Below are positions 36,265-48,126 of a stretch of DNA of 64,000 bases, piece after piece. Positions within the stretch are counted from its first letter, which is position 1; each line of letters starts with the position of its first letter. The notes under the pieces were generated by a model. It did no database searches and had not been told where the DNA came from. It saw only the letters and a list, made by a program, of their open reading frames with translations. Source of the DNA: Ephydatia muelleri (taxonomy: Eukaryota > Porifera > Demospongiae > Spongillida > Spongillidae); contig JABACO010000002.1 in NCBI GenBank assembly GCA_013339895.1, positions 8,650,924 through 8,714,923 on the forward strand, read 5' to 3'. A program made the translations under genes and the position numbers.

Positions 36265-38188
36265 TTGCCTTGGACGAGCAAGTGGCTAGTCGAGAAGCCA
36301 AAGCCTTCCTTACCTCAGGCTCCATACGACTTAACCACTAATGGTAACCAGACCCAGTCCAGTTCCTTGCATTTGATGCCATTATTGTTACAGCAAGGTT
36401 CTACTCTTGATATTTGTCCCATTGGAGTGGGAGAAGCCCTCCGTCGTCTTACTGGGAAGTGTTTATGTGCTTTAGTTTGTAGTGATGAGAGTGGACATGA
36501 AGAATGCCTTTAATCTACTGTCGCATCAGGCAATCCTCTCAGAGTGTGCCAAACATTTTTCTGAACTCTACCCTTGGACACATTGGTGTTATAGCCAGCA
36601 CCCATATTTATGGTGATGGGGAATTTAACTTCGGAGTGTGGTGTCCAAGGGGACCTGTTGGCCCTCTCTTATTCTCGTTGGTGCTGCATATCTTAGTGTC
36701 TGAAATTGCAATGGAGCCAGGTTGTGCCCATCTTCTGTACCATGCTTGGTACTTGGATGATGGTTATGTGGCAGGCCCTAACACTGAGGTACGAAGAGTA
36801 CTGACCATCTTAGAAGAAAAAGGTCGCTCTTTGGGACTCCATGTCAACATTGCTAAATGTGAAGTTTTTTGTTGCAGTGACCTAAGTCTCTTCATTCTAT
36901 TAATGAAGCAATCCCACCAGCCTAACATTGGAATCTTAGGGATCCCCATTGGTGACCTAGACTTCTGTACCACCTTTATTTCTCATAAGCAATGCTTGGC
37001 TAAACAACTCATGCAACAGATAAAGGAAGTAGGCGCGCTAGACCCTCAAGTAGCTTTATTGCTTCTTCGCACTTGTAGTGGCTTTTGCAAACTAGGTCAT
37101 CTTGCTCGGGCTACGCTCTCCGTCAAAGCTCTTGAGCTTTTTGACCTGGATGTTAGGGACTGTCTGTCTCAGAGTACATTGGTAGACATGACAGATGTAT
37201 CATGGAATCAGGCCCAGCTAAGTTTGAATAGAGGTGGTTTGGGTCTGCGGTCTCTCATGCTCCAGCTACCTATATTGCCTCCGTTTGTTCATCTGGCTAT
37301 GGCCACCTGTCGCTTACCCACCTCACCTATGCTGTGGAGATGTTCAAAGAATGTGTAGCACCAGCCAATAAGATCTCTTTGGACTCAATCAAATCCTCCA
37401 ACGTAAAGCAAAAGATGCTGTCATCCAAATTGGGTGATTTTCAATGTCAAGGCCTGTTTAACATGTCCTCAGTTGCTAATAGGGCACACCTATTATCAAT
37501 CTCTGCCCCTCATTCCTCTTCTTGGCTGTCGGTTGTCCCCTCAGAAGGTTATGGTCTCCATTTCAAACCTAATCAGTACAATGTTGCCCTCAAATGGTGG
37601 TTAGGGTTGGCCAAATCTTGTGGCTCTAGTTGCTCCCTCTGCCCCGACTCTATCCTGGATCCCCTAGGCCACCATGCTTCCACATGCAAACGAGGGGGAG
37701 ATGCAGTACATCACCATAATCTGCTGAGGGATGTCTTTGCCGATTCCTGTCGCTTGGCTCATCTAGGTGTCAAAGTCGAAGTAGGCAATAACTTAACCCA
37801 TGCAAGACCATGATCACACTTGACCCGCAGACGTTCTCGTCCACAACTGGTCTCTAGGCAAGCCTGCAGCTCTCCGCTTAACTCACTTATCGTTTCAGAA
37901 GCGGGAGTGTCTTCGGGAGCCGCTGCTCATGCATCTGAGATCAGAAAGCACAACAGCAATGATGCGAAATGTGGGGAATTAGGATTGGTTTGCATCCCAT
38001 TGGTTGTTGAGACATACGGTGCATGGGATCAAGAGGTTGTCAAAACTTTTGCTCAGTTGGCATCTAGGCTGGCAATTGTCTGCTCCAAGCCAAAGTTGGT
38101 CGTTATAAATGATCTTTACGGCAGGCTGAACACTTGCCTCATAAGATCAATTTCTTCGGCCATCCTTAGTAGGATGGTGTCCACATGA
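36265..38188 (+). pseudogene. R2-like non-LTR retrotransposon relic, plus strand
   Basis: RT motif DMKNAFNLLSHQAILSECAK near 36496 in one frame, then PLLFSLVLHILVSEIAMEPG and YLDDGYVAGPNTEVRRVL (active site about 36750) in a 284-residue frame. Next comes a 159-residue frame with the zinc-knuckle-like CSLCPDSILDPLGHHASTC and HNLLRDVFADSCRLAHLGVK, then 37820-38188 with ELGLVCIPLVVETYGAW and YGRLNTCLIRSISSAILSR. At least three frame changes, no N-terminus. It is a diverged relative of the minus-strand copy, not its duplicate. Confidence 0.8.
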
Positions 38189-38599
38189 ATTTTGCATTTG
38201 TTTGTTATTTATGTATCAGTGTATTGAATGTATGTAAGCCTTTCGCTCGTGAGAGCCAACGCTAGAGCCTTGCTCTCCCGTGCAAGGCTTTGACAGTCAG
38301 AGGAGGGGGTTGAGGTGTGTGGGTGTGGGGTGGTTGCTGCTGAGACTTGATTTTGTTGGTGTGCTATGTAAAATTTGATTATATTATTATTATTATTAAG
38401 TGTGAAATTATTATTAATTATTATTTATTTAATAATATTGACATAACAACATTACAGGGAATACACAAAACAAATAATACAGCAGAGAATACAAGAATGC
38501 ATGAATACATATACCTTAAAACTACTAAACTATACATATCATTATTACATACAGGAGTAAACAATGTATATCAGGCTACATTGTTATTAATACACTATA

Positions 38600-38730
38600 T
38601 AGAGTAACTAAAACAAATTGCATGCTCTGCTTAGGAGAGCTCTGGCATTGCACCTCACTAGGGTTACGTTTAGCCTCCCATAGATGTCTGCCAAGAGCTT
38701 TGACTTCTGGTGTCCTATGCCAAAGAACAG
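38600..38730 (-). pseudogene. 3' tail of R2-like element, minus strand
   Basis: Minus-strand IGHQKSKLLADIYGRLNVTL then VRCNARALLSRACNLF, nearly identical to the end of the 34735-35290 piece, including the 3' UTR (ttagttactctatata). A dead-on-arrival 5'-truncated copy. Confidence 0.75.
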
Positions 38731-38807
38731 AATTATTATTATCATTACTATTATTATTATACATACATGTATATATGATTTGATTGCTCTATACAATTTA
38801 ATTTCAG

Positions 38808-38865
38808 GAGAAAGACTCCAGGAGGTGAGGCAGTTAATCCCTCACCTTCGAAACTAACGGAAAAG
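38808..38865 (+). CDS. Exon B3
   Basis: 58 nt, phase 2 in, phase 0 out: RKTPGGEAVNPSPSKLTEK. Acceptor caatttaatttcag, donor GTACAG. Twelve nt longer than B1/B2. It follows the retroelement pile, which sits in the A3-B3 intron. Confidence 0.65.
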
Positions 38866-39539
38866 GTACAGAGTATTGTAAGGTCATAGCTGGTTTGCGA
38901 TGAGTGGTGTGAAAATACAAAACTGCTGTTTACATATTGCATTGCAACACCACTGATTTTTACCTACAATGTCTGTGAACATAATAATAACTACATCAAT
39001 GTATAATCTTTTACTTATTGATGTTTGCATGTCATGGATTTGTTTTGATGTTGAAACAATCAAGATACAAAGATATACAATTTTTGCACTTGGAATTGTA
39101 TGGCACATAAAGTTATCTTTCTGATGATTGAGAAGCGGCTTACAGACAATGGTTTTATGCCCTCACAGGACCCTCGCAAGGCAAAGCAAATAATGCACTT
39201 TAATGTACAAGTAGCTAAACATTCTCTATGAGAAAGTTGTGATTTGAAGGCAATATGTTTAAAACACGGTAACCCGGTACATGTACGTGATTGTCATACC
39301 TGTGGGTTACTTTATCAGTAGTACTGTTTCGATGACATTCCAGAGTATATTTAGCCTCCCATATCGCACACACAAGCAACCAGGTTCGGAACTCTTCCGA
39401 TACCGTTGCTTGATAGCAACCCGTTTCGTTTCTGGCTGTGCGGGATACTTTTCACATTCAGCGGTCAATTTTGTGCAGGCTCTTCTTTACCCTACTCGCG
39501 TTCAGCGGTTCGTTTCTTTTCAGGACGCTATACGTCCCG

Positions 39540-40438
39540 GCTCGCAACAACGGAAAATCACAACACCCCGCATCACCGGATAATTACAGACATTCATAGA
39601 ATTCTCATGTTTGATCCTATACATGTAAAGTGCAATAATCGGCTCCCTGCTCTACGACATGTATTTAATCCCCTAACACTAAGATATTGCTTACTACTCA
39701 CACAATACATAGTTCGGCACTGCTACCTTCCTGAACCTGCATATAGGCAAATGATACGCTACTATACACACTGCAAATCCCAGGATTGAAGAGCTTACCT
39801 GTTCGTATACCTGCCAAATGAAAACGATTCGTAGAGCAGGAGCCGTAAATTGCACTATCATTGCGATATGAATCAGACGTGAGAGTTATGCACCAAAACG
39901 TGACCATTTGATCCAAATTGAAGAATTGTCAATTGCCCACGTGGCTATAAGTAGGAAGTCACAAAAAAATCCCAAGAGCCATATACATGTAGCTTTGTAA
40001 ACATGGTGGCCCCGAATCATGCTTGCAACTTCATAAGATGCGAGGACTGCATATACATGTAATGTGCAATGATAGTGCAACATTTGACTCCCTGCTCTAC
40101 GAGTCGTTTTCATTTGGCAAGCATAAGAACGAGTAAGTACTTCAATCCTGGGATTTGCCATGTGCTAACTATGCACGCCTGTACGTGTATTGTTTCGTAT
40201 CGTTTGTCCATATGCAAGTTCAGGAAGGTAGCAGTATTGAGCTATGTATTGTGTGAGTATTAAGCAACGTCTTAGAGTTAGGACGTTGTTTATGGTGTAT
40301 TGCTGTTAATCCTAAACCAGAATCCACCTCAACAGTTTCCTTAGGCTAACACGCAAATGCAATTAGTAGGCGCAACATAAGCTATGAATGTCTATAATTT
40401 TCCGTTGTTGCGAGGTGTGATTTTCCGTTGTTGCGAGC
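39540..40438. mobile_element. Foldback element, GCTCGCAACAACGGAAAAT class
   Basis: About 900 bp with inverted ends GCTCGCAACAACGGAAAAT (the right end carries it twice). Inner arms also pair: tgaaaacgattcgtagagca at about 39820 with tctacgagtcgttttcattt at about 40095. Relatives: a right-end piece at 40703-40815 and a longer copy from 56415. No coding sequence recognised. Confidence 0.82.
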
Positions 40439-40702
40439 GGGCTCGTTAATATTTTCCATCGTTGACCGTATACGTTAAGTTAGAGTACATTACTTGCTAC
40501 TGGCTCCTTGTAGTTTTTGTATTTGGTAAGGACAAAATCATGTGCCAGGAGTCTTGTCAGACACGAGTAGAGTTTTTTAACACCCGAATCTTATTTTAGT
40601 AGTCAAATGATAATACATAGCTCTAGATTATTTGATCACAAAAGCGAAATCTGAAGCTATTGGTGCAATTGTCATTCTTTAAAAGTGTTCCTAACGCCTA
40701 TG

Positions 40703-40815
40703 TAATGTCGCCGTTTGTCCATATGCACGTTCATGAAGGTACATGTAGCAGTGCTGAGCAATGTAACGTAACAAAAGCTATGAATGTCTGTAATTTGTTT
40801 GTTGTTACGAGCCGG
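40703..40815. mobile_element. Partial right end of the GCTCGCAACAACGG foldback
   Basis: Matches the right arm (gtttgtccatatgcacgttc, agctatgaatgtctgtaatt) and ends ttgttgttacgagccggg, a diverged terminus. Confidence 0.65.
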
Positions 40816-41623
40816 GACTATGGAAGTTTCTAGCGAAACTTCCGATATTTACTTGGACCTAGAATTCAAATACAACTAAAGTACCGACTGTTAGACAAAA
40901 GAAGCATTTTAATACTGTCATTTTTTATGCCTCCCTGCATAATGAATTACCCTGTCTCATGTCACAGATACATAAATTAGGGTATTTTTTTAGATTTAAT
41001 AGCTTCATCCATCTAAACTGCTACTCAAAACATAGAACTTTGGTTAAGGAATCAATATTTATTAAATGGAGGCTAATGAGACCCTCCAGAAGTTTAAATT
41101 AGCATTGCTGAACTTAAATTTTGAATCTGGCGTAACTAACACAGATGGCGCTTTCTATAGCTGATCAGATTGGTAAGCATATAATGTCAAACCATTTCCA
41201 AAGCCCAGGGCAGTACTGTCACATTTTCACTCATCAACCTGTACTGGTGCCCATGGGTGTGACAAATACCAGTGATATGATGTCTGTTAATCAATGTAAT
41301 ATTAAATAGTATGAAGCTTTTAATGAAGCTTTTCCATAAGAATTTAGACATCATTCATAGAGAGTAAAGTGACATTCTACTGCATGTGTTAATGCATCAA
41401 GCACTAAATATACCCTTATTTTTATTGGGCTGATTTTGGTTTGCATTACCTACCCTGTATCAATATCCTTGCATGAATTGAGTGCTTCCATGTATGTATA
41501 AATTCACGTCACTGATGCAGTAAAAAATGAATAATCAAAGTTGCCATATGTTGGTTAGCTGGACGCACATGTTGCTACTTGTTAATCACTCACTTTGCTT
41601 CATCTGTTAAATGATCATGATAG
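40816..41623 (+). other. Intron between B3 and A4, right part
   Basis: AT-rich; blocks resemble the B2-A3 intron (aagtttaaattagca... and ctgatcagattggtaagcat). Ends with acceptor gatcatgatag. Confidence 0.5.
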
Positions 41624-41961
41624 GATACATTCAGTGACAATCATGACATAAGACCAGTACCCAAACCAAGACAACGTGCATCCATATGTTTAGAACATGG
41701 AGGAACACAGCAAGATCGATCTGGGATGACTCTACCTCAGCCGATTCAATCACAAATAGATCCATTAGCTGGACGCACTATGCCAGCTGAAGAACAAGAT
41801 TTGTCAAAGTGCGAACGAAAATCGCAATTTTCAACAAACCTTGTTGATCCTTCCGTAGTAACGTCATCAGACAGCCGAAGTGGAAGTTTTTTACTAGAGC
41901 ATACAGCTAATATTTCAGAAGAGCCATCATCTGTAATTACGGCAAGCCAATTTCAGTCACA
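41624..41961 (+). CDS. Exon A4, diverged cassette
   Basis: 338 nt, phase 0 in, phase 2 out, donor GTATGT at 41962. It reads HDIRPVPKPRQRASICLEHG near the start and MPAEEQDLSK in the middle, with a diverged serine-rich remainder. PVPKPRQR is a plausible SH3-binding motif. No matching B4 exon was found downstream; the Ginger-like element begins about 0.9 kb later and may have displaced or hidden it. Confidence 0.7.
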
Positions 41962-42312
41962 GTATGTTAATATTCATGCATACATGTATATTTCTGCTTC
42001 ACTCGGTTTGATTTTGTGCATGACGTTATGTTGATACAAATACCAGTGAAAGAAAGCTTTGAAAATTCTTCAGATATCTAAACTAGTTTATTTTAACATA
42101 ACATATCGATGAATACAATATTTTGTATTACATGTACACACGACGATATAATTGTTATATATCTTGAAGTCCTGCCACCTATTAATGGCTATGAATTTTG
42201 AGCACACAAATATACATGTAGCACAGGATAATACATATACTACAATGAATTAACAATATAGTACACTTAGAAAAATTAATGAACTAATAATAAAAATGAT
42301 AACATACAACAA

Positions 42313-42540
42313 TAAAGATTTGAGATTGAATTTCTTGATGAGACACTGAGCAACCCTGCTCCATTGTCCATTTTGATTGCACTCCTCCATTTGTGTGAGA
42401 GCCCCTCAGACAGAGGTTTGTCACAACAATAATGATTTGAGACTGAATTTCAGGATGAGACACTGAGCAACCCTGCTCCATTGTCCATTCCTATTGCACT
42501 CCTCCATTTGTGCGACAGCCCCTCAGACAGAGGTTTGTCT
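42313..42540. repeat. Direct tandem duplication, about 115-bp unit x2
   Basis: Two copies containing gatgagacactgagcaaccc, tgctccattgtccat and gcccctcagacagaggtttg. About 90% alike by eye. Confidence 0.9.
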
Positions 42541-43474
42541 CTCTGAGTATTGGAAATGAAAGTCGTACTCTTACCCATCCTAAACGTCACTGTTTCATTT
42601 TTCCCACTTATGAGCAAGTTTTCGTGCAAGGTGTTTGATGAAAAATTTTGCTTCTCGACCCCATGCCACCCAATAGTGCAGGAATTGAGAATAGCTGCTT
42701 TTTTGGTCAGTCAGTGATGGTTACCTTCATATATGGCGGGCCAGAAATGTTCGATCAAAGGGGAATAAATGCTGCCTATACAACTTGAAGTTCATTATAA
42801 CAGAGCAGATCATCTAGAATGGTCCCTTGTTGGGGAGGTATGCTATGTGTGTGTGTTGTGATGTAAAGATAAGGTATTGAATCAGTTCTTGTGCCGGTGT
42901 AGGAGGCAGGATGGACTCTTCTGGTATAGTGGACTCTAGAGTACTCATTACCTGCAGGCATCCTGTACTCTTAGAGTACACCATACCTGAACAGAAGGCC
43001 TAGTAGAATAGACTCAACCAGGTAAGGTGGGTTCTACTCTTTCCACATATTACAAACACATACAATACTATAATTAATTAGGAAACAGTTGATGCTGAAG
43101 AGATATAATATAATTAATGCAGTACTGAATGGGTATAAGATACAAGTGCACTACTAAAAAACATGATGTGGCATATACTGATTGCATGAAAGGAAAAATA
43201 CACAACACTTTGTGACAGTCTTAACACGGTTAAAATGGTTTCCGGTATTGTGCAAAAAAAAAAATTTGATATGTCAGCTTCAGAGCACAAAGGAGAATAG
43301 TGATGCCAGAAAGGTACTTTTGCACCAGGATGATGGTAATAAATGGCAATTGTAGTCGTTTGCAATAGAGTTGACAGTGCAATTACTTCAACTTCAGTTC
43401 CTCATGTTCCAGATATTTCCATTTGAGTTGTGGTTAGGTATTCAGAAACATTCATGTTGTTTAGATGCCTTGAT

Positions 43475-43666
43475 TCAAATTAAGATTGATACAGTTTGTA
43501 ATATACCACATGCAGACATATGAAAACTTCCATGATGATCTTGAGACAATGGAACCTCGTAGCTTATTGCCCTGAACAAGCAGTTTCCATCAACTTCAAT
43601 TACATCAACTTTCAAAGATGCTCCTAATGCTCCTTTCTTGCGACGTTCAGACTTAGAATTGGCCAA
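43475..43666 (-). pseudogene. OTU-family cysteine protease start
   Basis: 63-residue frame containing VDVIEVDGNCLFRAISYEV followed by SQDHH, the catalytic Asp/Cys motif of OTU deubiquitinase-like proteases (DGNCLFRA). It lies downstream of the integrase on the same strand inside the element, as described for some Ginger-type proteins. The catalytic histidine half is missing, so it is truncated. Confidence 0.72.
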
Positions 43667-44369
43667 GAGTTGGAATTGTTTGCACTTTTGTTTCCTCCAA
43701 ACAGGTGTTGTAGGACAATACCAATTCCATCACGAGTTCACGTATAAAATGAAAATCCTATTCATAAGTTCTATCATCACTTTTGTGTGCTTCACTTTCC
43801 TGTTCATCTGAAACCCTCTAGAAAGCGCTGTCATTCTGTGTTTCATCCAGTTGCTTGCTATCTTGAGTTTCTGCTTCATTATCACCCCTATTGTGTGTTT
43901 CATTGTCCTGTCCTTCAAGAAATATTTGATTCATCTTCTTTCATTCACTTTTCTACCCATTTGCATGCCAATCTGAATTTCTGTTTTATCAATATCTTTT
44001 TTCGTTACTTCACTTTCCTGTCTATCATGAAATTACTTGAGAATACAACCATTGTGTTTAGCTTTAACATCCTGTCATCCATAGTTTTCACTTGATATAC
44101 ACCTTTAGGCAGAACCTTATCAATAAATTAAGGACTATCGTAGGGCAAACTTCCTTTACCACCTTTCCTACATTTATCTGCTCGCCTTAAGTTGTAAAAC
44201 AGTACTTTTTCATCAATACTGAATTCCGTTTTAATTTGGTGCCTTTCTTCATAATCTTTTTTTTGCCTTTTGGGGTTTTATCAATGCTCTTCGCGGTGAA
44301 TTACTTATTGTACATTTAGAATGCCGCTCACTTGTTCTTATAACACCTTTTCATCAACTGGTGATTCGT

Positions 44370-45354
44370 CTGTGGTCATCGCCTCAGCATCTCAATCACT
44401 CTGTGGTAAAGCTTCATTTTCTATGGGAAGGAGGGCCTTGCTATCATATAACATTTCAAATGGTGTCTGACCAGTAGATTTGTGTCGTGCTGTGCGAAAA
44501 GCAAACAAAACCCTATGAAGAGCAGCTAGCCATCTGCTGTTCACCTTCAAGGACTTTAAGTATACTACCCTGTATGGTTCTACTTTGACGTTCTACAAAC
44601 CCATTAGTTTGGGGATGGTAGGCACTAGTAACCCTTTGTGTAGTGCCTGTAAATTTAGTAGAGTATGTGAAACATCATTGCAAATTTCACATCCTTGATC
44701 ATTGATCTGTATGCATGGCGACAAATAAGCCCATACATGAAGACTGCCACTTCATGTGCAGTCTTGGCCTTCAGGGCTTTGCTTCTACTCACTTTGAAAA
44801 GTAGTCTATGACAATACAAACACATACAAATCCTTCATCTGTGTGGGGTAGGCTGCACTCCAAAACCATGCTAGGGATAGGTGGATGCAGTTTAGTTGCA
44901 ACTTAATCAAAACGTGTGTTTCCACATTGGCATTGTGCACAAGTTTTGACAAACTGTCTTGCATTGATATTCATTTTTGCACATACTGGCATCCACCAAC
45001 TTTTGAATCGTTTTATCAACAACATGACCCCATAGATTTGAATTGTTTCCCCTACACCTTCATGAATAGATTTCAGTACCTTGTTCCTCACCTCTACATC
45101 CTTTACTACTCTCAAGTAGGCAGGAGCTCCACCCCCTTCATCTTAACCTCCGCATACTGAAAATGCAGTATGCCTTTTAGTAGAATGTTACTGGACACTT
45201 TTCTTAGGTTGGATTTCAAGTGTGGTCTACCTTTCATTTTCTCTGGGTAACAGTCGCTAGATAAATATGCTTCAATTGTGTTGTAATCGGGTTCGTCAGC
45301 GCCATTACTTGTGGTGTCAGCATCTTCTACATCTTTCTCTATGTACCGTTTCAT
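44370..45354 (-). pseudogene. Integrase of the Ginger-like element, broken
   Basis: The frame 45115-44903 gives the HHCC zinc-binding end (LKSIHEGVGETIQIYG, FVKTCAQCQCG). Then, across stops, come CIVIDYFSK (first catalytic Asp, about 44810), a DQGCEICNDVSHT-like block in the second-Asp region (about 44690) and RVTSAYHPQTNGFVERQSRT with the catalytic Glu (about 44580-44640). A tail like FCFSHSTTQIYWSDTI follows. The acidic upstream piece at 45354-45112 is probably its N-terminus. Several stops; not functional. Confidence 0.8.
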
Positions 45355-45676
45355 TTACTTCTCCATTGCCTGCATGTATCTGCCATTTAGAATGATTTCT
45401 AGAGCACCACGTGGTTGAGATGCTCTTGGCAGGTTTCGATCCGAGTTAACTGATTGATAATTACCGATTCCAAAATTCAAATCGCAGAGTCCATCCTACC
45501 TAGGTAGCGCGGTCCGTCGTTACCTGACTAAGTACACTTTTCCCGCGTAATTTTTTAGGTACCATAGACTGTAGAGTACACCTTACCTCCAGGCACGGTG
45601 TACTCAAGAGTTCTACCCAGGTACCGTGTAATCTAGATTCCATTATACACAGAGTACATTGTACCTATTACACCGG

Positions 45677-47382
45677 CCCCTCAAGGAATGAAGTAATGAA
45701 TATTTAATTGCACGCGAAAAATCAAGTTAATTTCCGCATTGTTGTTTCAGTGTATTAAATGAAACCTTGAAACTAGCACGAGAGGTGTGAATAGATGTGA
45801 AGAATTATCAATAGTTCCAATGGATGCTTTAGTGTACTCAAATCCAAAGCATTTATAAAGAGAGACAATTGTTAATTGCATTTAAAGTAGGTCTCAATAT
45901 GGGTTTGTATTGAATGATGTACGTATATTTCGAGCTTATAGGATGCATAACATAACATTCATAATGACTCTGCCGTTACCTGATGCTGAAGTGTACAGCG
46001 CTCCCCATACCTATTACCCATACAGCTGCTTAGTAGGCACCGCTCTTTTATAGAATGCCTCTCTGCAATCCTGGCCCTCTCCTATCATATTCACTTTAAA
46101 CTCGCGGATCCTGACCCTAAACTAGTTTAGCGTCTGGTTCGGCGAAACTATATTATATTCTATACACTATAGCTATGCGAATTGCATTCTAAGACAGTTT
46201 ATGTACCTAAACTTATATAACAGTCATGTTCTTTATACCCTCAAGAAATGCAAACTCAATGCCGCCTCCAATGGTTAAACCGAGACCAAAACGTGCATCG
46301 CAAGCAACTTCCTGATACCTTTCTGCATGTGCAGTGTATTTTCGTTTAATTTGCGAACGTAGGAATAGCATTAACTGTTGTGTATATATATTATTGTATT
46401 TGCAGTCGTTAGTTTTGATTTCTTGACTCCTCTAGTTATCTTGCTTCATTACATGGCATTCCTGTACTTACATGTACAGTGTATATTGTATTTTATTATT
46501 ATTTTATTTTTGGTTTTATTTTCATTCTGAGACCTCACTTTGTGTGGAGCTGGAGGTAAGTGCTGGTTAATCCTACTGAGGGATAAAGCTGAGGGATATG
46601 TAGTTGTGCATGCTTCATCAGAGGTATTTGTATTACCGACTTCCAATATTATCATTGGCACTCAAATTACTCTTAAATCTAGGCAAATCCTTTTCCCCGC
46701 GCTTCCACATGAGTTTAAATTAATATAAATCATCCGATGAACTAGGATGGGTGAATATGTAATTACATGGGTGTGGCCTAGCTCATACGCTGCAATAGAA
46801 AGCCGCAGTATTGATTACCTAATTGTTCATACGGTCGGCAATCCCGGACCTCCTGCCCCCCAGCTATCCCGGACCCCCCCCCCCCCCCCCCCCCATCCCT
46901 GCTATCCTGGACCTTCTGTCTTAGTTACTGTACTGTCTTAACTAAGGCAACAGTGTCTCCAGCAAGAACACTATCGTCTATATATGTACCAGCAGTTAAA
47001 ATATAAGGACCTGCACTGAATGTGAGTGAAAATACACTTTTGTTATTCAGTTCAGAATTACTGCATATGTCTGCCAAGAGCATGTTAAATGATGTAATAG
47101 AAGACAGGATACAATTAATGGTTTCTACCTCATCATTCAACCATTGGCCAGATGGAGAAGCACCTTCGATGATTCAACATTTCTTTGGCAATCATTTGTG
47201 AAGTCCAACGTTCATTAAGAAATGATTGCACCTTAAATAGGGTGTGGAGAAATTAAAATTAAGTTATAGTTCTACCAGAAAATACCCAAACCATTTGAAG
47301 CTCTAGTACAAGCTTCATTCATGTCGGTGCAATGTGACTGCTCTACTTTCATTGATACAAGTTCAACTTCAGAACCTTCACT
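45677..47382. other. Gene-less stretch with poly-C run
   Basis: Contains a C homopolymer (about 46875-46893) flanked by two ctatcccgga/ctatcctgga repeats. Open frames at 46540-46728 (+) and 46925-47140 (-) have no recognised domain. A strong donor GTAAGT at 46555 follows a 24-nt open stretch but could not be fitted to the gene. Confidence 0.4.
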
Positions 47383-47558
47383 GCGCCACAGCATTTAGTA
47401 TGCAGAGTTGTGCAGAGTCTGCATACCAACCATATGCAGACGGGTATCGTTGAAGTGTTCATATGCAGATGCCTGCATATGAACACTTCAACAATACTCA
47501 TCTGCATATGGTTGGTATGCAGACTCTGCACAGCTCTGCATACTAAATGCTGTGGCGC
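47383..47558. mobile_element. Palindromic MITE, GCGCCACAGCATTTAG class, copy 2
   Basis: 176-bp palindrome with ends gcgccacagcatttagtatg and complement (ending tgctgtggcgc). Homologous to 34551-34711 but with better-preserved ends. Confidence 0.9.
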
Positions 47559-47907
47559 GTGCTTCACCCTTGTACAACAATATAAATAGAGCTACAGTTT
47601 TATCTTAAATGTCTTATATGCTTTTACCAGCTTGGTTTCAACATAACTTGACTGAATCAAACAAAACAGCATAATCTCAATGCATATACATGTACATAGC
47701 AGTATAGTGGTTAAGCCTTTTCACAATTAATGTTAGCAAACTGTTGGCCAGGTGCTTTTTGAACGCTGCATCATCATCAAGAACAGAAGGACACTGAGTT
47801 CTCCTTAGGTAACTCCGACATGTACCACACCACTAACATGGTATTTGTGACAATGTTTTTGAAGTACAAATTACAAGTATTCAGAATGTTTCTGAGCCTT
47901 TAAACAA

Positions 47908-48126
47908 TTACTTGAAATCATGGAAAAAAAATTCACTGTTATGGAAAAGTAATTGCACTGTTAAAAGGTCATCAGGAACATTTGTATTGATGGAAGAAAT
48001 ACCAACATCACCAAGTATCATCTCAAGATCAATATCACGAGCAATGGAGAGAACATCGTCTTGTGAATTTAAAGTTCTGGTTCTAATATAATTGAACTCT
48101 CTGACATTTTCAACAATTTCTCTCAA
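47908..48126 (-). pseudogene. Unrecognised minus-strand coding fragment
   Basis: 72-residue frame beginning MREIVENVREFNYIRTRTLN and containing DIDLEMILGDVGISSINTN. It has protein-like composition and a helical start. I do not recognise the family; a decayed transposase is the likeliest origin given the surroundings. Confidence 0.3.

Larger units (their letters stand above)
42898..45672 (-). mobile_element. Ginger-like integrase DNA transposon with CCGG duplication
   Basis: Inverted ends TGTAGGAGGCAGGATGGACT (42898) and, reversed, TGTAATAGGTACAATGTACT (ending 45672), which agree at many positions and extend inward (ctctagagtac against atctagattac). CCGG lies directly outside both ends (42894-42897, 45673-45676). 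Between them, on the minus strand, are a gypsy-type zinc-binding domain and integrase core followed by an OTU protease start, with no reverse transcriptase. TGTAR ends, a 4-bp duplication and an integrase without RT are features of Ginger transposons. Length 2775 bp. Confidence 0.78.

Noticed and set aside
36504..38188. Host telomerase or organellar reverse transcriptase
   Set aside because: The YLDDG core, zinc-knuckle-like CxxC...H..C and TSPL endonuclease-like tail match mobile R2-like elements, and several broken copies are present.
43730..44095. Open frames on both strands between OTU and integrase
   Set aside because: Decayed acidic linker of the same element; no domain could be recognised in any frame.
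46531..46554. 24-nt segment before a perfect GTAAGT as a B4 exon candidate
   Set aside because: No similarity to B1-B3 and the outgoing phase is wrong.
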